Part shown: positions 1 through 5,362 of the stretch, piece by piece
How positions within the stretch are numbered: the first letter of the stretch is position 1
Layout of the letters: each line of letters opens with the position of its first letter
NCBI GenBank assembly: GCA_945900935.1
Contig: CAMDKT010000432.1
Location: 1-5,486 of the forward strand
DNA from: Candidatus Sulfopaludibacter sp. SbA3
GTDB taxonomy: Bacteria > Acidobacteriota > Terriglobia > Bryobacterales > Bryobacteraceae
Reading direction: 5' to 3'
DNA length: 5,486 bases
Made by a program: the position numbers and the translations under genes
Notes under the pieces: model-generated
What the model was told of the DNA's origin: nothing
What the model saw: only the letters and a program-made list of their open reading frames with translations
Database searches by the model: none

Positions 1-352
1 CGGCGCAACTGTTGGCGGTGTCGAGCTGCGTAGGGATTCGAGTGTCCAAGTACTTCTTGGAGGCGATGGCAGCCCGCAAAATCGGCGCGATGTTGCCAAA
101 TTTAACGTGCGTTTGGTGGTTAAAACGGTCAATAATGCGCACTTTTGGCACCTTTATGACACGTTTTTCGGCATGACAGGAAGTGCAAACCGCTTCCGAA
201 GGCAGGCGCATAACCGCTCCAGCGGATTGGTGGCAAGTCGCGCAAACCAGTTTCAATGCCAAATGCCGCCGGTGCGAAAACGGTGTGTTCTGCGCCCCGG
301 CGGCACTGGCCAAAAGTACGGCCGCGATCAGCCCTTGTAGGAAATGCGCCAA
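1..352 (-). CDS. Multihaem c-type cytochrome, second copy, 3' end beyond window
   Basis: This is the 5' part (117 codons) of a second copy of the seven-haem cytochrome at 2093-2704. It would be an exported electron carrier. The frame is open from the TTG at 352 to the window edge. It shows a hydrophobic leader ending near AGAQ, the FSHRRH segment, haem motifs CATCH (about residue 37) and CTSCH (about 56), then FNHQTH, and it is cut inside the third motif (SCA...). Against the intact copy I count 9 amino-acid changes in 117. Two are in the leader core; the others are A36V, P44A, K46A, A55V, V73I, Q100K and H109Q. All haem-binding Cys and His residues seen are kept, and there is no stop or frameshift, so this copy may still be functional even though the dehydrogenase fragment upstream is broken. 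The TTG start is chosen because the leader begins there and the codon is conserved in both copies. Whether the 3' part is intact cannot be seen. Confidence 0.8.
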   Translation of the reverse strand, partial: MAHFLQGLIAAVLLASAAGAQNTPFSHRRHLALKLVCATCHQSAGAVMRLPSEAVCTSCHAEKRVIKVPKVRIIDRFNHQTHVKFGNIAPILRAAIASKKYLDTRIPTQLDTANSCA

Positions 353-663
353 ATCTTGTTCCCGCCGTCGTCGGTGAGGAGCAGGCTGCCATCGGGCGGC
401 CCCAAACTTCGCGCTTGCCCGGATCGAGCAGCCAGCCGGTAAGGAAATCTTCTTTTGGTCTAGCGATTTTGCCATTCTTGAACGGGACGAAAACGATGTT
501 GTACCCGACGCGCTGGGAGCGGTTCCAGGAGCCGTGCTGGCAGATAAACGCGCCGTTCTGATACTTGGCCGGGAACATTTTGCCGGTGTAGAAGACGAAA
601 TCGAGCACGGCGACGTGCGCGCCCAGGATCATGTCGGGCTCGACGGTTTTCTTGACGATTTCC
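1..663. repeat. Direct repeat, left copy (dehydrogenase 3' end plus cytochrome 5' end)
   Basis: This is the left copy of a direct repeat whose right copy is 2353-3037. The offset is 2352 up to about 396 and 2374 beyond, because of the 22-nt gap. By hand I count about 24 substitutions in the cytochrome part (1-352) and about 8 in the dehydrogenase part (353-663). Homology stops abruptly near 663 and may continue beyond the left edge. The two copies flank the accessory cassette at about 664-2090. Confidence 0.95.
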
Positions 664-689
664 TCATCGACGTACTGGCGCCTGCTCAC
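328..689 (-). pseudogene. Truncated, frameshifted copy of the sorbosone dehydrogenase C-terminus
   Basis: This fragment duplicates roughly residues 275-390 of the dehydrogenase at 2680-3852. Homology runs from about 663 down to the position of the old stop, a TGA at 328-330. It keeps KKTVEPD, HVAVLDFVFYTG, CQHGSWNR and KREVWGRP. Near 393-398 it lacks 22 nt that the full copy has (2749-2770). This shifts the frame just after GRP, so translation runs out of frame across the next gene to a stop at 129. The deleted segment is flanked in the full copy by two near-identical words on the coding strand, GCCCGGTGG and GCCCGATGG, which fits slippage. At the 5' end an open frame could begin at a GTG at 689, directly preceded by an in-frame TGA, giving SRRQYVDEE before the homology. 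About 275 N-terminal residues are missing, including the leader and most of the propeller, so no activity is expected. Confidence 0.88.
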
Positions 690-703
690 TCAAACTTGAA
701 GTC

Positions 704-1608
704 TCAGTCGCCCTCGCCTTTGAAGACTGCCTCCTCCGGGTTCTGAATCGCGGACAGGATGTTCTCGGCGACCTTATCTAGCAGCTTCGCGCCCCAGAAC
801 GGATCGGTGACGTCGTAGTAGATAACTCGGATATGCTTCAAATCGAACGGCACGTCGCTTTCGTTGGATGAGATGAGGACAACCGGCTTCTTGAGCGCGT
901 GCGCCAGACCCAGTTCGTAAAAGACGTTGGGGTTGCGCGTGGTCATCTCGGCGACCAGGACTCTCGCGGCATTGATCCCCGACCATACCTGGTCCATGAT
1001 CTTGCCGGTACCAAAGATCTCTGCGTCGGCCCGGACGGGTTTGAGTCCCGCCTTCTCGATGGCTGGTTTGTAGACCTTTTCGTAGTAGTTTCCGTGCGGG
1101 GCCGCGAACGGCATCATGACGAAGCAGGAATCCCCGGAGGCGAGCGTCACGGATTTTCCAAGCTTTTTCAGTGCGCCGGACGATCCGGAGTTGCCGGGGA
1201 CGTCATCGGATACGTCGAGCAGCCGCCGTCTGCCGCTGTGTTCCTCGATCAGCTTCGCCGTGTTCTGCGTTGTCGAAGAATTGCATGTCCGGCAGGTTCT
1301 CGCCGCGATAGTGGCTGTAGACCGTCGAGATCTCCGGGGCCTTCAGGACCGCCTCACGCAGCCCGGCGGAGGGGCGTTCAAGCAGTCCGAATTTCATGGC
1401 GGAGCTTAGTTCGAGCGCGTAGGGCCCCTTGTTGAACTTGATGTTTAGGAGGGCCGCCGTGTCTGCTTCAGTGCATTCCTTGCCGACATTCTGGTCGAGG
1501 ATTGCCTTCGGAATCCGCAGGACTTTTTCAAGCGGGTGCCGGGGATACTTGGGCACAACGGTCTTGGGTGCCGAAGCTTTCTTCGGGGCGGCGGCCTTCT
1601 AATCTCAT
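704..1608 (-). pseudogene. Broken gene: unknown N-terminal domain plus TIR-like / deoxyribosyltransferase-like domain
   Basis: Two frames carry pieces of what looks like one protein. The C-terminal piece is open from about 1270 to 704. It includes AKLIEEHSGRRRLLDV, a linker rich in Gly and Ser, then FVMMPF, KVYKPAIEKAGL, DQVWSGINAARVLVAEMT and NPNVFYELGLAHAL. These are hallmarks of TIR-like and nucleoside 2-deoxyribosyltransferase-like folds; the Glu of FYELG sits where such enzymes usually have a catalytic or structural acid. The N-terminal piece, in another frame from about 1600 to 1265, holds a Lys/Ala/Pro-rich start, PKYPRHPLEKVLRIPKAIL, FNKGPYALELSSAMKFGLLE and YSHYRGENLPD. The frames switch near 1262-1270 with sequence apparently lost. 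A further loss between PSAG and LREAV is suspected from memory of such proteins. An ATG at 1608 overlaps the DUF2442 stop (ATGA) but is out of frame with the Lys-rich piece, so the start is probably damaged too. Only a GTG at 1556 opens the N-terminal frame, and a GTG at 1150 could restart the C-terminal domain alone (148 aa). Confidence 0.7.
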
Positions 1609-1871
1609 GCTGCGTCCGCGGCCGCATCGACCGGCGGTAAGCCACCCCAGATCACGACATCGGGGCACAAGTCGGCGCCGTTTGGCCAAATCAGCGTGCC
1701 GCCTTCCACGCGCACCTCCATAAACCGCGCATCGTCGTTCCGAATCTCAGTGAAAACTGGCCCCGCCAACATGGGGCCGAGGTCTCTCTCGACTACGCGA
1801 CCGTCGGTCAATGTGAGTTCTATGCGGTAGTTGCCCAGCGGCCTCGCTTCCCGTATGCGAACCAATTTCAT
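1605..1871 (-). CDS. DUF2442 family protein
   Basis: This 88-residue protein matches the pattern of DUF2442: a short N-terminal strand region (RIREARPLGNYRIELTLTDG), an acidic turn (VERDLGPML), FTEIRNDDARFMEVRVEGGTLIW, and the diagnostic WPNGADLCPD at residues 62-71. The length is normal for the family, plus an Ala/Asp-rich tail of about ten residues. The biochemical role of the family is unknown. Its genes are commonly found next to DUF4160 genes, as here, and the pair has a toxin-antitoxin-like organisation, but I know of no proven activity. The ATG at 1871 has a strong Shine-Dalgarno site, and the gene starts 9 nt after the DUF4160 stop. Its own stop overlaps an ATG of the next gene (ATGA), which suggests translational coupling. 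It is the only gene of the cassette that appears intact. Confidence 0.85.
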   Translation of the reverse strand: MKLVRIREARPLGNYRIELTLTDGRVVERDLGPMLAGPVFTEIRNDDARFMEVRVEGGTLIWPNGADLCPDVVIWGGLPPVDAAADAA

Positions 1872-1883
1872 GTCTCCTCCTTA
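1872..1883 (-). promoter_or_regulatory. Strong Shine-Dalgarno site of the DUF2442 gene
   Basis: The coding strand reads TAAGGAGGAGAC immediately before the ATG at 1871. The site begins inside the DUF4160 stop codon (TAA at 1883-1881), so ribosomes ending DUF4160 would sit on the DUF2442 initiation site. This supports the start chosen and a two-gene operon. Confidence 0.8.
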
Positions 1884-2132
1884 GTCCAGTGGGGCGATGG
1901 GTTTCAAAGGTATTCCACCACGTGCCCGTTCCCAATCGGCTCTTAGTTCCTGGCGATGAAGGACTGCCCATTCGAGTACCAACGCCAAGGCTCTTCTCGG
2001 GAGTTCTCCCCTGAGGATGGCGAGCGTCTCTATCTCGACGAGAGCTTCGTGTTCGCCATATTCGGCGTGGGGCGGCCGCGATGAACGCCTAATCAGTGGC
2101 AGCCTAAACACGTGAACTGTCGGCCATGGCAA
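1881..2132 (-). pseudogene. DUF4160 family gene, N-terminus lost
   Basis: The part from about 2078 to 1881 is clearly DUF4160: RPPH-AEYGEHEALVEIETLAILRGELPRRALALVLEWAVLHRQELRADWERARGGIPLKPIAPL. Family members normally begin with about 25-30 residues of MPTI... type and then a nearly invariant HFHA motif. Here the motif reads PPHAEYG, so two residues (FH or HF) are missing in frame. Upstream of about 2078 the frame runs into the end of the cytochrome gene (LPLIRRSS...), which is not family sequence. Only TTG (2132) or GTG (2111) starts inside the cytochrome gene could open it. Function of the family is unknown; with DUF2442 it forms a commonly seen two-gene unit. The fragment is probably inactive, although its frame is open and could still be translated ahead of DUF2442. 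An alternative is a divergent functional variant with a recruited start. Confidence 0.72.
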
Positions 2133-2704
2133 CTGGCGCAGTTCGATTTATCCAACGCGGATTTCATTCGATTATGTTTATCCAGGAAGTCATGGCTGTG
2201 ATTGACAGGTTTCAGCACGGCAACGTTGTTGTGGCACTTTTCGCAGGAAAACGGCGGGTCGATTTTGTTGTGGCAAACCAGGCAATCGGCCATCAGCGGG
2301 AAGACGCTCGCTGGCGCGACATTCTCCGATTGCTCGATACCGTGATGGCAGCCGGCGCAACTGTTGGCGGTGTCGAGATGCGTAGGGATTCGAGTGTCCA
2401 AGTACTGTTTGGAGGCGATAGCAGCCCGCAAAATCGGTGCGATGTTGCCAAATTTAACGTGCGTTTGGTGGTTGAAACGGTCAATAACGCGCACTTTTGG
2501 CACCTTTATGACACGTTTTTCGGCATGACAAGACGTGCAAGCCGCCTCCGAAGGCAGGCGCATGACCTTTCCAGGGGACTGGTGGCAAGTCGCGCAAGCC
2601 AGTTTCAATGCCAAATGCCGCCGGTGCGAAAACGGTGTGTTCTGCGCCCCGGCGGCACTGGCCAAAAGTACGGCTAAAGCTAGCCCTTGTAGGAAATGCG
2701 CCAA
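2093..2704 (-). CDS. Seven-haem c-type cytochrome (cytochrome c7/c3-like)
   Basis: This 203-residue exported protein has seven CXXCH motifs: CATCH (37), CTSCH (56), CAGCH (116), CLVCH (141), CEKCH (154), CASCH (189) and CLGCH (199, the last five residues). Extra histidines suited to be distal haem ligands occur in FSHRRH, FNHQTH and VNHSHDF. The pattern resembles the cytochrome c7/c3 superfamily, periplasmic or outer-surface electron carriers. The start chosen is a TTG at 2704, which gives MAHFLQGLALAVLLASAAGAQ, a leader with a hydrophobic core and an A-X-A-like cleavage region but few basic residues. A TTG at 2779 in the same frame is possible, but its upstream segment is disrupted in the second copy. 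The first 25 nt overlap the end of the dehydrogenase gene, indicating translational coupling and a role as its electron acceptor (inference). The gene ends about 15 nt before the DUF4160 remnant. A partial paralogue lies at 1-352. Confidence 0.88.
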   Translation of the reverse strand: MAHFLQGLALAVLLASAAGAQNTPFSHRRHLALKLACATCHQSPGKVMRLPSEAACTSCHAEKRVIKVPKVRVIDRFNHQTHVKFGNIAPILRAAIASKQYLDTRIPTHLDTANSCAGCHHGIEQSENVAPASVFPLMADCLVCHNKIDPPFSCEKCHNNVAVLKPVNHSHDFLDKHNRMKSALDKSNCASCHGRQFTCLGCH

Positions 2705-3037
2705 ATCTTGTTCCCGCCGTCGTCGGTGAGGAGCAGGCTGCCATCGGGCTGCTGGAGCAGGCCCACCGGGCGGCCCCAAACTTCGCGCTTGCCCGGATCG
2801 AGCAGCCAGCCGGTAAGGAAATCCTCTTTTGGTCCAGCGATTTTGCCATTCTTGAACGGGACAAAAACGATGTTGTACCCGACGCGCTGGGAGCGGTTCC
2901 AGGAGCCGTGCTGGCAGATAAACGCGCCGTTCTTGAACTTGGCCGGGAACATTTTGCCGGTGTAGAAGACGAAATCGAGCACGGCGACGTGTGCGCCCAG
3001 GATCATGTCGGGCTCGACGGTTTTCTTGACCATTTCC
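2353..3037. repeat. Direct repeat, right copy
   Basis: This is the right copy of the repeat at 1-663. It spans the 3' third of the intact dehydrogenase and the 5' part of the intact cytochrome gene. Relative to the left copy it contains 22 extra nt (2749-2770). The dehydrogenase is full-length here, so this copy most likely keeps the ancestral arrangement. Confidence 0.95.
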
Positions 3038-3852
3038 GGGTTCTTGCCCTTATTCATCGGATCCTCATTGGGGCCCGTGTAGGCAAACGGCCAGCCGTAG
3101 AAGGCGCCTTTTTGGATCTTGGTAAAATAATCCGACACCAGATCGTCGCCGAGCGTGTCGCGTTCCTGGATGGCGGCCCAGAGGTCTGTGGTGCCAGGGT
3201 GGAAACGAAGGCCAACGGGATTACGGGTCCCGGTGGCGATCACGGTAGCGCCGGTGCCATCGAGGTTGTATTGATGAATGGCGGCGCGACGCGGGTCCTC
3301 GCCGGGGCTGGAGTTGGATTCCGAACCGACGGTGACGTAGAGTTTTTTCGCTTTCTCATCCACGAGCAGGGTGCGGGTATTGTGGCCCTTGCCGAGTCCG
3401 GCGTAGCTGATGATCTCCTCGCCTTTGCCGGCGGTTTGCCCTTTGGCGTCGTAGGGGTAGCGTTTGATGGACGACGGCTCGCCGACATAAAGGAATCCGC
3501 CGTGCAGCGCCATCCCGTAGGGGCGGTCCAGGCCCTCAATGATTTTCTTTTTATTCTTGCCGTCCTTGCTGAGGACAAAGACGGAACCGTTAGCGACGGT
3601 GTCGGAGAGAATGATTTCCTGCGAAGGGCCATGCAGCATGAACCGTGGCCGTCCGAAATCGCCGGCGGCAAACTCTTCGATGCTGAAACCGGCGGGCAGA
3701 CTGAGCTGCGCGCCATCGGGTTTGGCGACGACTTGCGGGCGGTTGTTCACCGAGGGAGTGGTGTAGGGCGCGGGTAAATTGAATTTTGATTTCTGCGCGA
3801 TGGCGAGGCCGCTGGAAGCCAGGGCCGAAAAGGCAAATGTACGTCGTTTCAT
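2680..3852 (-). CDS. PQQ-type sugar / L-sorbosone dehydrogenase-like protein, exported
   Basis: This six-bladed beta-propeller quinoprotein belongs to the glucose/sorbosone dehydrogenase family (COG2133 type), which oxidises sugar hydroxyl or aldehyde groups with PQQ in the periplasm. Substrate cannot be told. The start at 3852 gives MKRRTFAFSALASSGLAIAQ, a leader with an RRxF pair that could use Tat or Sec. An ATG at 3858 adds two residues but sits only 3 nt from the GGAG. Family landmarks, in order (390 aa): LDRPYGMALH (about 108), KGHNTRTLLV (about 155), GTRNPVGLRFHP (about 208), ERDTLGDDL (about 230), GAFYGWPFAYTGP (about 249), GAHVAVLDFVFYTG (about 286), CQHGSWNR (about 313) and GRPVGLLQQPDGSLLLTDDGGNKIWRISY at the C-terminus. 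Length and motif order are normal, and no lesion is visible. Its stop overlaps the cytochrome start by 25 nt. The degenerate carbonic anhydrase gene ends 13-19 nt upstream, so both may once have shared a transcript. A truncated copy lies at 328-689. Confidence 0.93.
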   Translation of the reverse strand: MKRRTFAFSALASSGLAIAQKSKFNLPAPYTTPSVNNRPQVVAKPDGAQLSLPAGFSIEEFAAGDFGRPRFMLHGPSQEIILSDTVANGSVFVLSKDGKNKKKIIEGLDRPYGMALHGGFLYVGEPSSIKRYPYDAKGQTAGKGEEIISYAGLGKGHNTRTLLVDEKAKKLYVTVGSESNSSPGEDPRRAAIHQYNLDGTGATVIATGTRNPVGLRFHPGTTDLWAAIQERDTLGDDLVSDYFTKIQKGAFYGWPFAYTGPNEDPMNKGKNPEMVKKTVEPDMILGAHVAVLDFVFYTGKMFPAKFKNGAFICQHGSWNRSQRVGYNIVFVPFKNGKIAGPKEDFLTGWLLDPGKREVWGRPVGLLQQPDGSLLLTDDGGNKIWRISYKG

Positions 3853-3861
3853 GGTCATTGT

Positions 3862-3865
3862 CTCC
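3862..3865 (-). promoter_or_regulatory. Shine-Dalgarno site deciding the dehydrogenase start
   Basis: GGAG on the coding strand lies 9 nt before the ATG at 3852 but only 3 nt before the ATG at 3858. The spacing favours the shorter protein, MKRRTFAFS... Confidence 0.55.
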
Positions 3866-3871
3866 GAATCA

Positions 3872-4355
3872 TCAGTGTATCGGAGTTTTGATCGATGTGG
3901 CTCGCGCGGCTGCCGCCGACTCTAGTTCTGGGATCGAGACCTTGTCCAACGGCACGAACGTGCGGACATTGGCGGACCAGGTGGAAATTTCCCCGTCTTC
4001 GATCTGGTAGAGCCAACCGTGCAGTTGGAGTCCGCGTTTCACGATGGCGGCGGCGACGGAAGGGTGAGTCCTTAGGTTGTCCATTATTTTTTCGCAATCG
4101 GAATGTCCGCACACGACGATGTCCTGGACCTTCAGGGCATTGACGGCATATTCAATCGTCGCGGATACGCCCCCGTTGTGGTCGCCATACGCTGGAACGA
4201 TGTTGCTGGCATTACGGCAAATGAACAACTCGCCGGGTTTTGTCTGTAGGAGCAAGCCCGGAACGATCCGGCTGTCCGAGCATGTATGAAATGAAGTCTT
4301 CCTTATGTTCGGGATAGACTTCCTCGCGGACTTTTCTGTAGCCTGAGACGAGATT
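3872..4355 (-). pseudogene. Beta-class carbonic anhydrase, disrupted
   Basis: Beta-carbonic anhydrases interconvert CO2 and bicarbonate with a Cys-His-Cys zinc site. Three blocks of such an enzyme are visible. The first, NLVSGYRKVREEVYPEHKEDF (4355 to about 4296), matches the usual N-terminal helices. The second is CSDSRIVPGLLLQTKPGELFICRNASNIVPAYGDHNGGVSATIEYAVNALKVQDIVVCGHSDC (4282-4094), which has the zinc ligands (Cys of CSDSR; His and Cys of GHSDC) and the CSDSR Asp-Arg dyad. The third, MDNLRTHPSVAAAIVKRGLQLHGWLYQIEDGEI, is the usual C-terminal block. Block one is in a different frame from block two, and the usual segment between them of about a dozen residues is gone. Between blocks two and three the normal GHSDCG-A/G-M stretch and about 60 residues are missing without a frame change, so GHSDC runs straight into EKIMDNLRTHP. 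An AAGGAGA sequence at 4366-4372 may be the old ribosome site, but no start codon in block one's frame is obvious. The gene cannot make a normal enzyme. Confidence 0.82.
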
Positions 4356-4359
4356 GCGC

Positions 4360-4948
4360 CCAGATTCTCCTTGGCCGCTAATTTGCTGGTGATTGAGTGG
4401 ATGGCAGCGGACGAGTTATGCGGAGACCGGGGAAGGACAGAGGGGGGCGTCGGTAGTCGGCCGGATTGCGTTAATACCCGAGAAACGACAAAGGCAATGA
4501 ACTCGAAAACGGGCCGGACCGAAGCAACGATGGACGGCGGCGGGTCAGCCAGGTGGTAAATTTTTACGAAAGCCGCGCGAAGCTCGCAGGGCTGTTGGGA
4601 AACACTGGGGCAGACTCGATTCCGCGGATGGCGCTGCAAGCGCGAACGCTGTTGCCGGCGGGTGGCGCAATCAATCGGCGACAGCGAGGAAATAGGAGCC
4701 CCAAACGCCGCCGACAGACACAATGCGATTGCGCTCAATGCCAGCTTCCGAATTGGGCGCGTCCGTTTATACAGTGTGAAGCCGGGCAATACCCGTCGCC
4801 ATTTGCCGAAGCCCCTTGTTTCACCCGGGATTCGTTAACCCAAGATGAGACGCAGCCAGCGGATGATTTCGATGAGCGGAAATCGAAGTAGGCCGGGCGA
4901 CCCTTGTTTATTGGGCGGCGCGGCACAGGGCGCGGCGGCGGGGGCGGT
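4360..4948. other. About 590 bp without an intact gene
   Basis: This is the stretch between the carbonic anhydrase remnant and the HEPN fragment. Frames on both strands are short or have Arg/Ser/Pro-rich, low-information products. On the minus strand a long frame runs from 4789 into the second block of the carbonic anhydrase, but only its first 40-50 codons look protein-like. A weak promoter-like pair on the minus strand, TTGCCT (4492-4497) and TATTAA (4471-4476) with 15-nt spacing, could have served the carbonic anhydrase gene. I see no RNA gene, insertion sequence or repeat here. Confidence 0.5.
4640..4789 (-). pseudogene. Possible 5' remnant of an exported-protein gene
   Basis: From a TTG at 4789 the frame reads a basic stretch (YKRTRPIRK), a hydrophobic core (LALSAIALCLSAAFG) and a possible cleavage region (APISS), a good bacterial signal-peptide profile. 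After about 40 codons the sequence becomes Arg/Gln-rich and unlike a mature protein. A shift of one frame near 4675 would give an alternative tail (IAPPAGNSVRA...) that ends at a TAA near 4563. No ATG or clear ribosome site supports the start. It may be the beginning of an exported protein cut off by rearrangement, or chance. I do not recognise a family. Confidence 0.3.
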
Positions 4949-4967
4949 TCATTCGGGCCGCCGCCGC
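4932..4967. repeat. GC-rich inverted repeat at the end of the HEPN fragment
   Basis: Perfect 10-bp arms, 4932-4941 and 4958-4967 (GCGGCGGCGG and its complement), are separated by 16 nt. The stop codon of the HEPN fragment lies in the loop. On the plus strand only TTT follows, and on the minus strand there is no T-run, so a standard terminator is not well supported. Simple GC-rich codon composition may explain it. Confidence 0.4.
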
Positions 4968-5341
4968 TTTCCGAAGAGCGAGACAAGGTAGGCTTGGGCT
5001 TCGGGCTCGTCGCGGATTACTTTCCAGCTCGCGAAGGCTTCAGACGCGACATTGATTAACATTAGAACGTCGATCCTGTTCCATGTTTTTCCGGTGTCGT
5101 AATCGGCTTCGTGCCTTTCCTGTTGCAGATTGATGAATGCATCGACGACAACCAGCAGATTGGCCGAAGTTTCCGTAAGCGGTCTCGTTTTCTGGAGGCC
5201 GCTAAGCGCGCGGCTGATGTCAGCGGAAGCGGACTTCATTTTTCCGTGCTCAAACACACGGCTTAAATCGGAGCGCAACTCCGGATGGGCCCAGTTTCGC
5301 GCGGCCTCAGCGATGAGTAAATGAAACAATGCATAATAAGC
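4949..5341 (-). pseudogene. HEPN-like domain protein, N-terminus lost
   Basis: The frame reads AYYALFHLLIAEAARNWAHPELR, then FEHGKMKSASADI, then LLVVVDAFINLQQERHEADYDTGKTWNRIDV and a C-terminal helix with AFASWKVIRDEPEAQAYLVSLFGKRR. The AYYALFH start, the all-helical composition and the ERHEADYD segment are typical of HEPN-like proteins, some of which are RNases or toxin partners; no activity can be assigned here. Such proteins normally have about 30 residues before AYYALFH. Here the codons directly upstream are in-frame stops (TGA at 5342-5344 and TAG at 5348-5350), so the first helix is missing. Only a TTG at 5329 could start translation, inside the ALFH motif, giving 126 residues. The neighbouring gene ends just 22 nt before the homology begins, which indicates a deletion that fused the two. 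It could still be translated from TTG, but a functional HEPN fold seems unlikely. Confidence 0.68.
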
Positions 5342-5362
5342 TCAAGACTACCTAGTTTTTGG

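Noticed and set aside
129..689. A 186-residue functional dehydrogenase-related protein
   Set aside because: The C-terminal third is out-of-frame translation after the 22-nt deletion and overlaps the second cytochrome.
899..1435. A 178-codon plus-strand open frame opposite the TIR-like gene
   Set aside because: It is antisense to clear TIR-like and N-terminal domain sequence, and its product is rich in Arg, Gly and Ser without family motifs.
1..3037. Composite transposon with the repeats as terminal insertion sequences
   Set aside because: The repeats encode dehydrogenase and cytochrome parts, no transposase or terminal inverted repeats are visible, and no target-site duplication was found at 663 or near 2085.
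2608..3777. A 389-codon plus-strand open frame opposite the dehydrogenase
   Set aside because: It is the antisense shadow of a GC-rich gene with strong family motifs on the minus strand; its Ala/Gly/Val-rich product has no recognisable domain.
4553..4891. A 112-codon plus-strand open frame in the region between carbonic anhydrase and HEPN
   Set aside because: There is no ribosome site, the composition is random-looking with many Arg, Gln and Cys, and it overlaps the better leader-like frame on the other strand.
4932..4967. Rho-independent terminator for the HEPN fragment
   Set aside because: The stem is GC-rich and perfect, but on the gene's strand no T-run follows and the stop codon lies in the loop.
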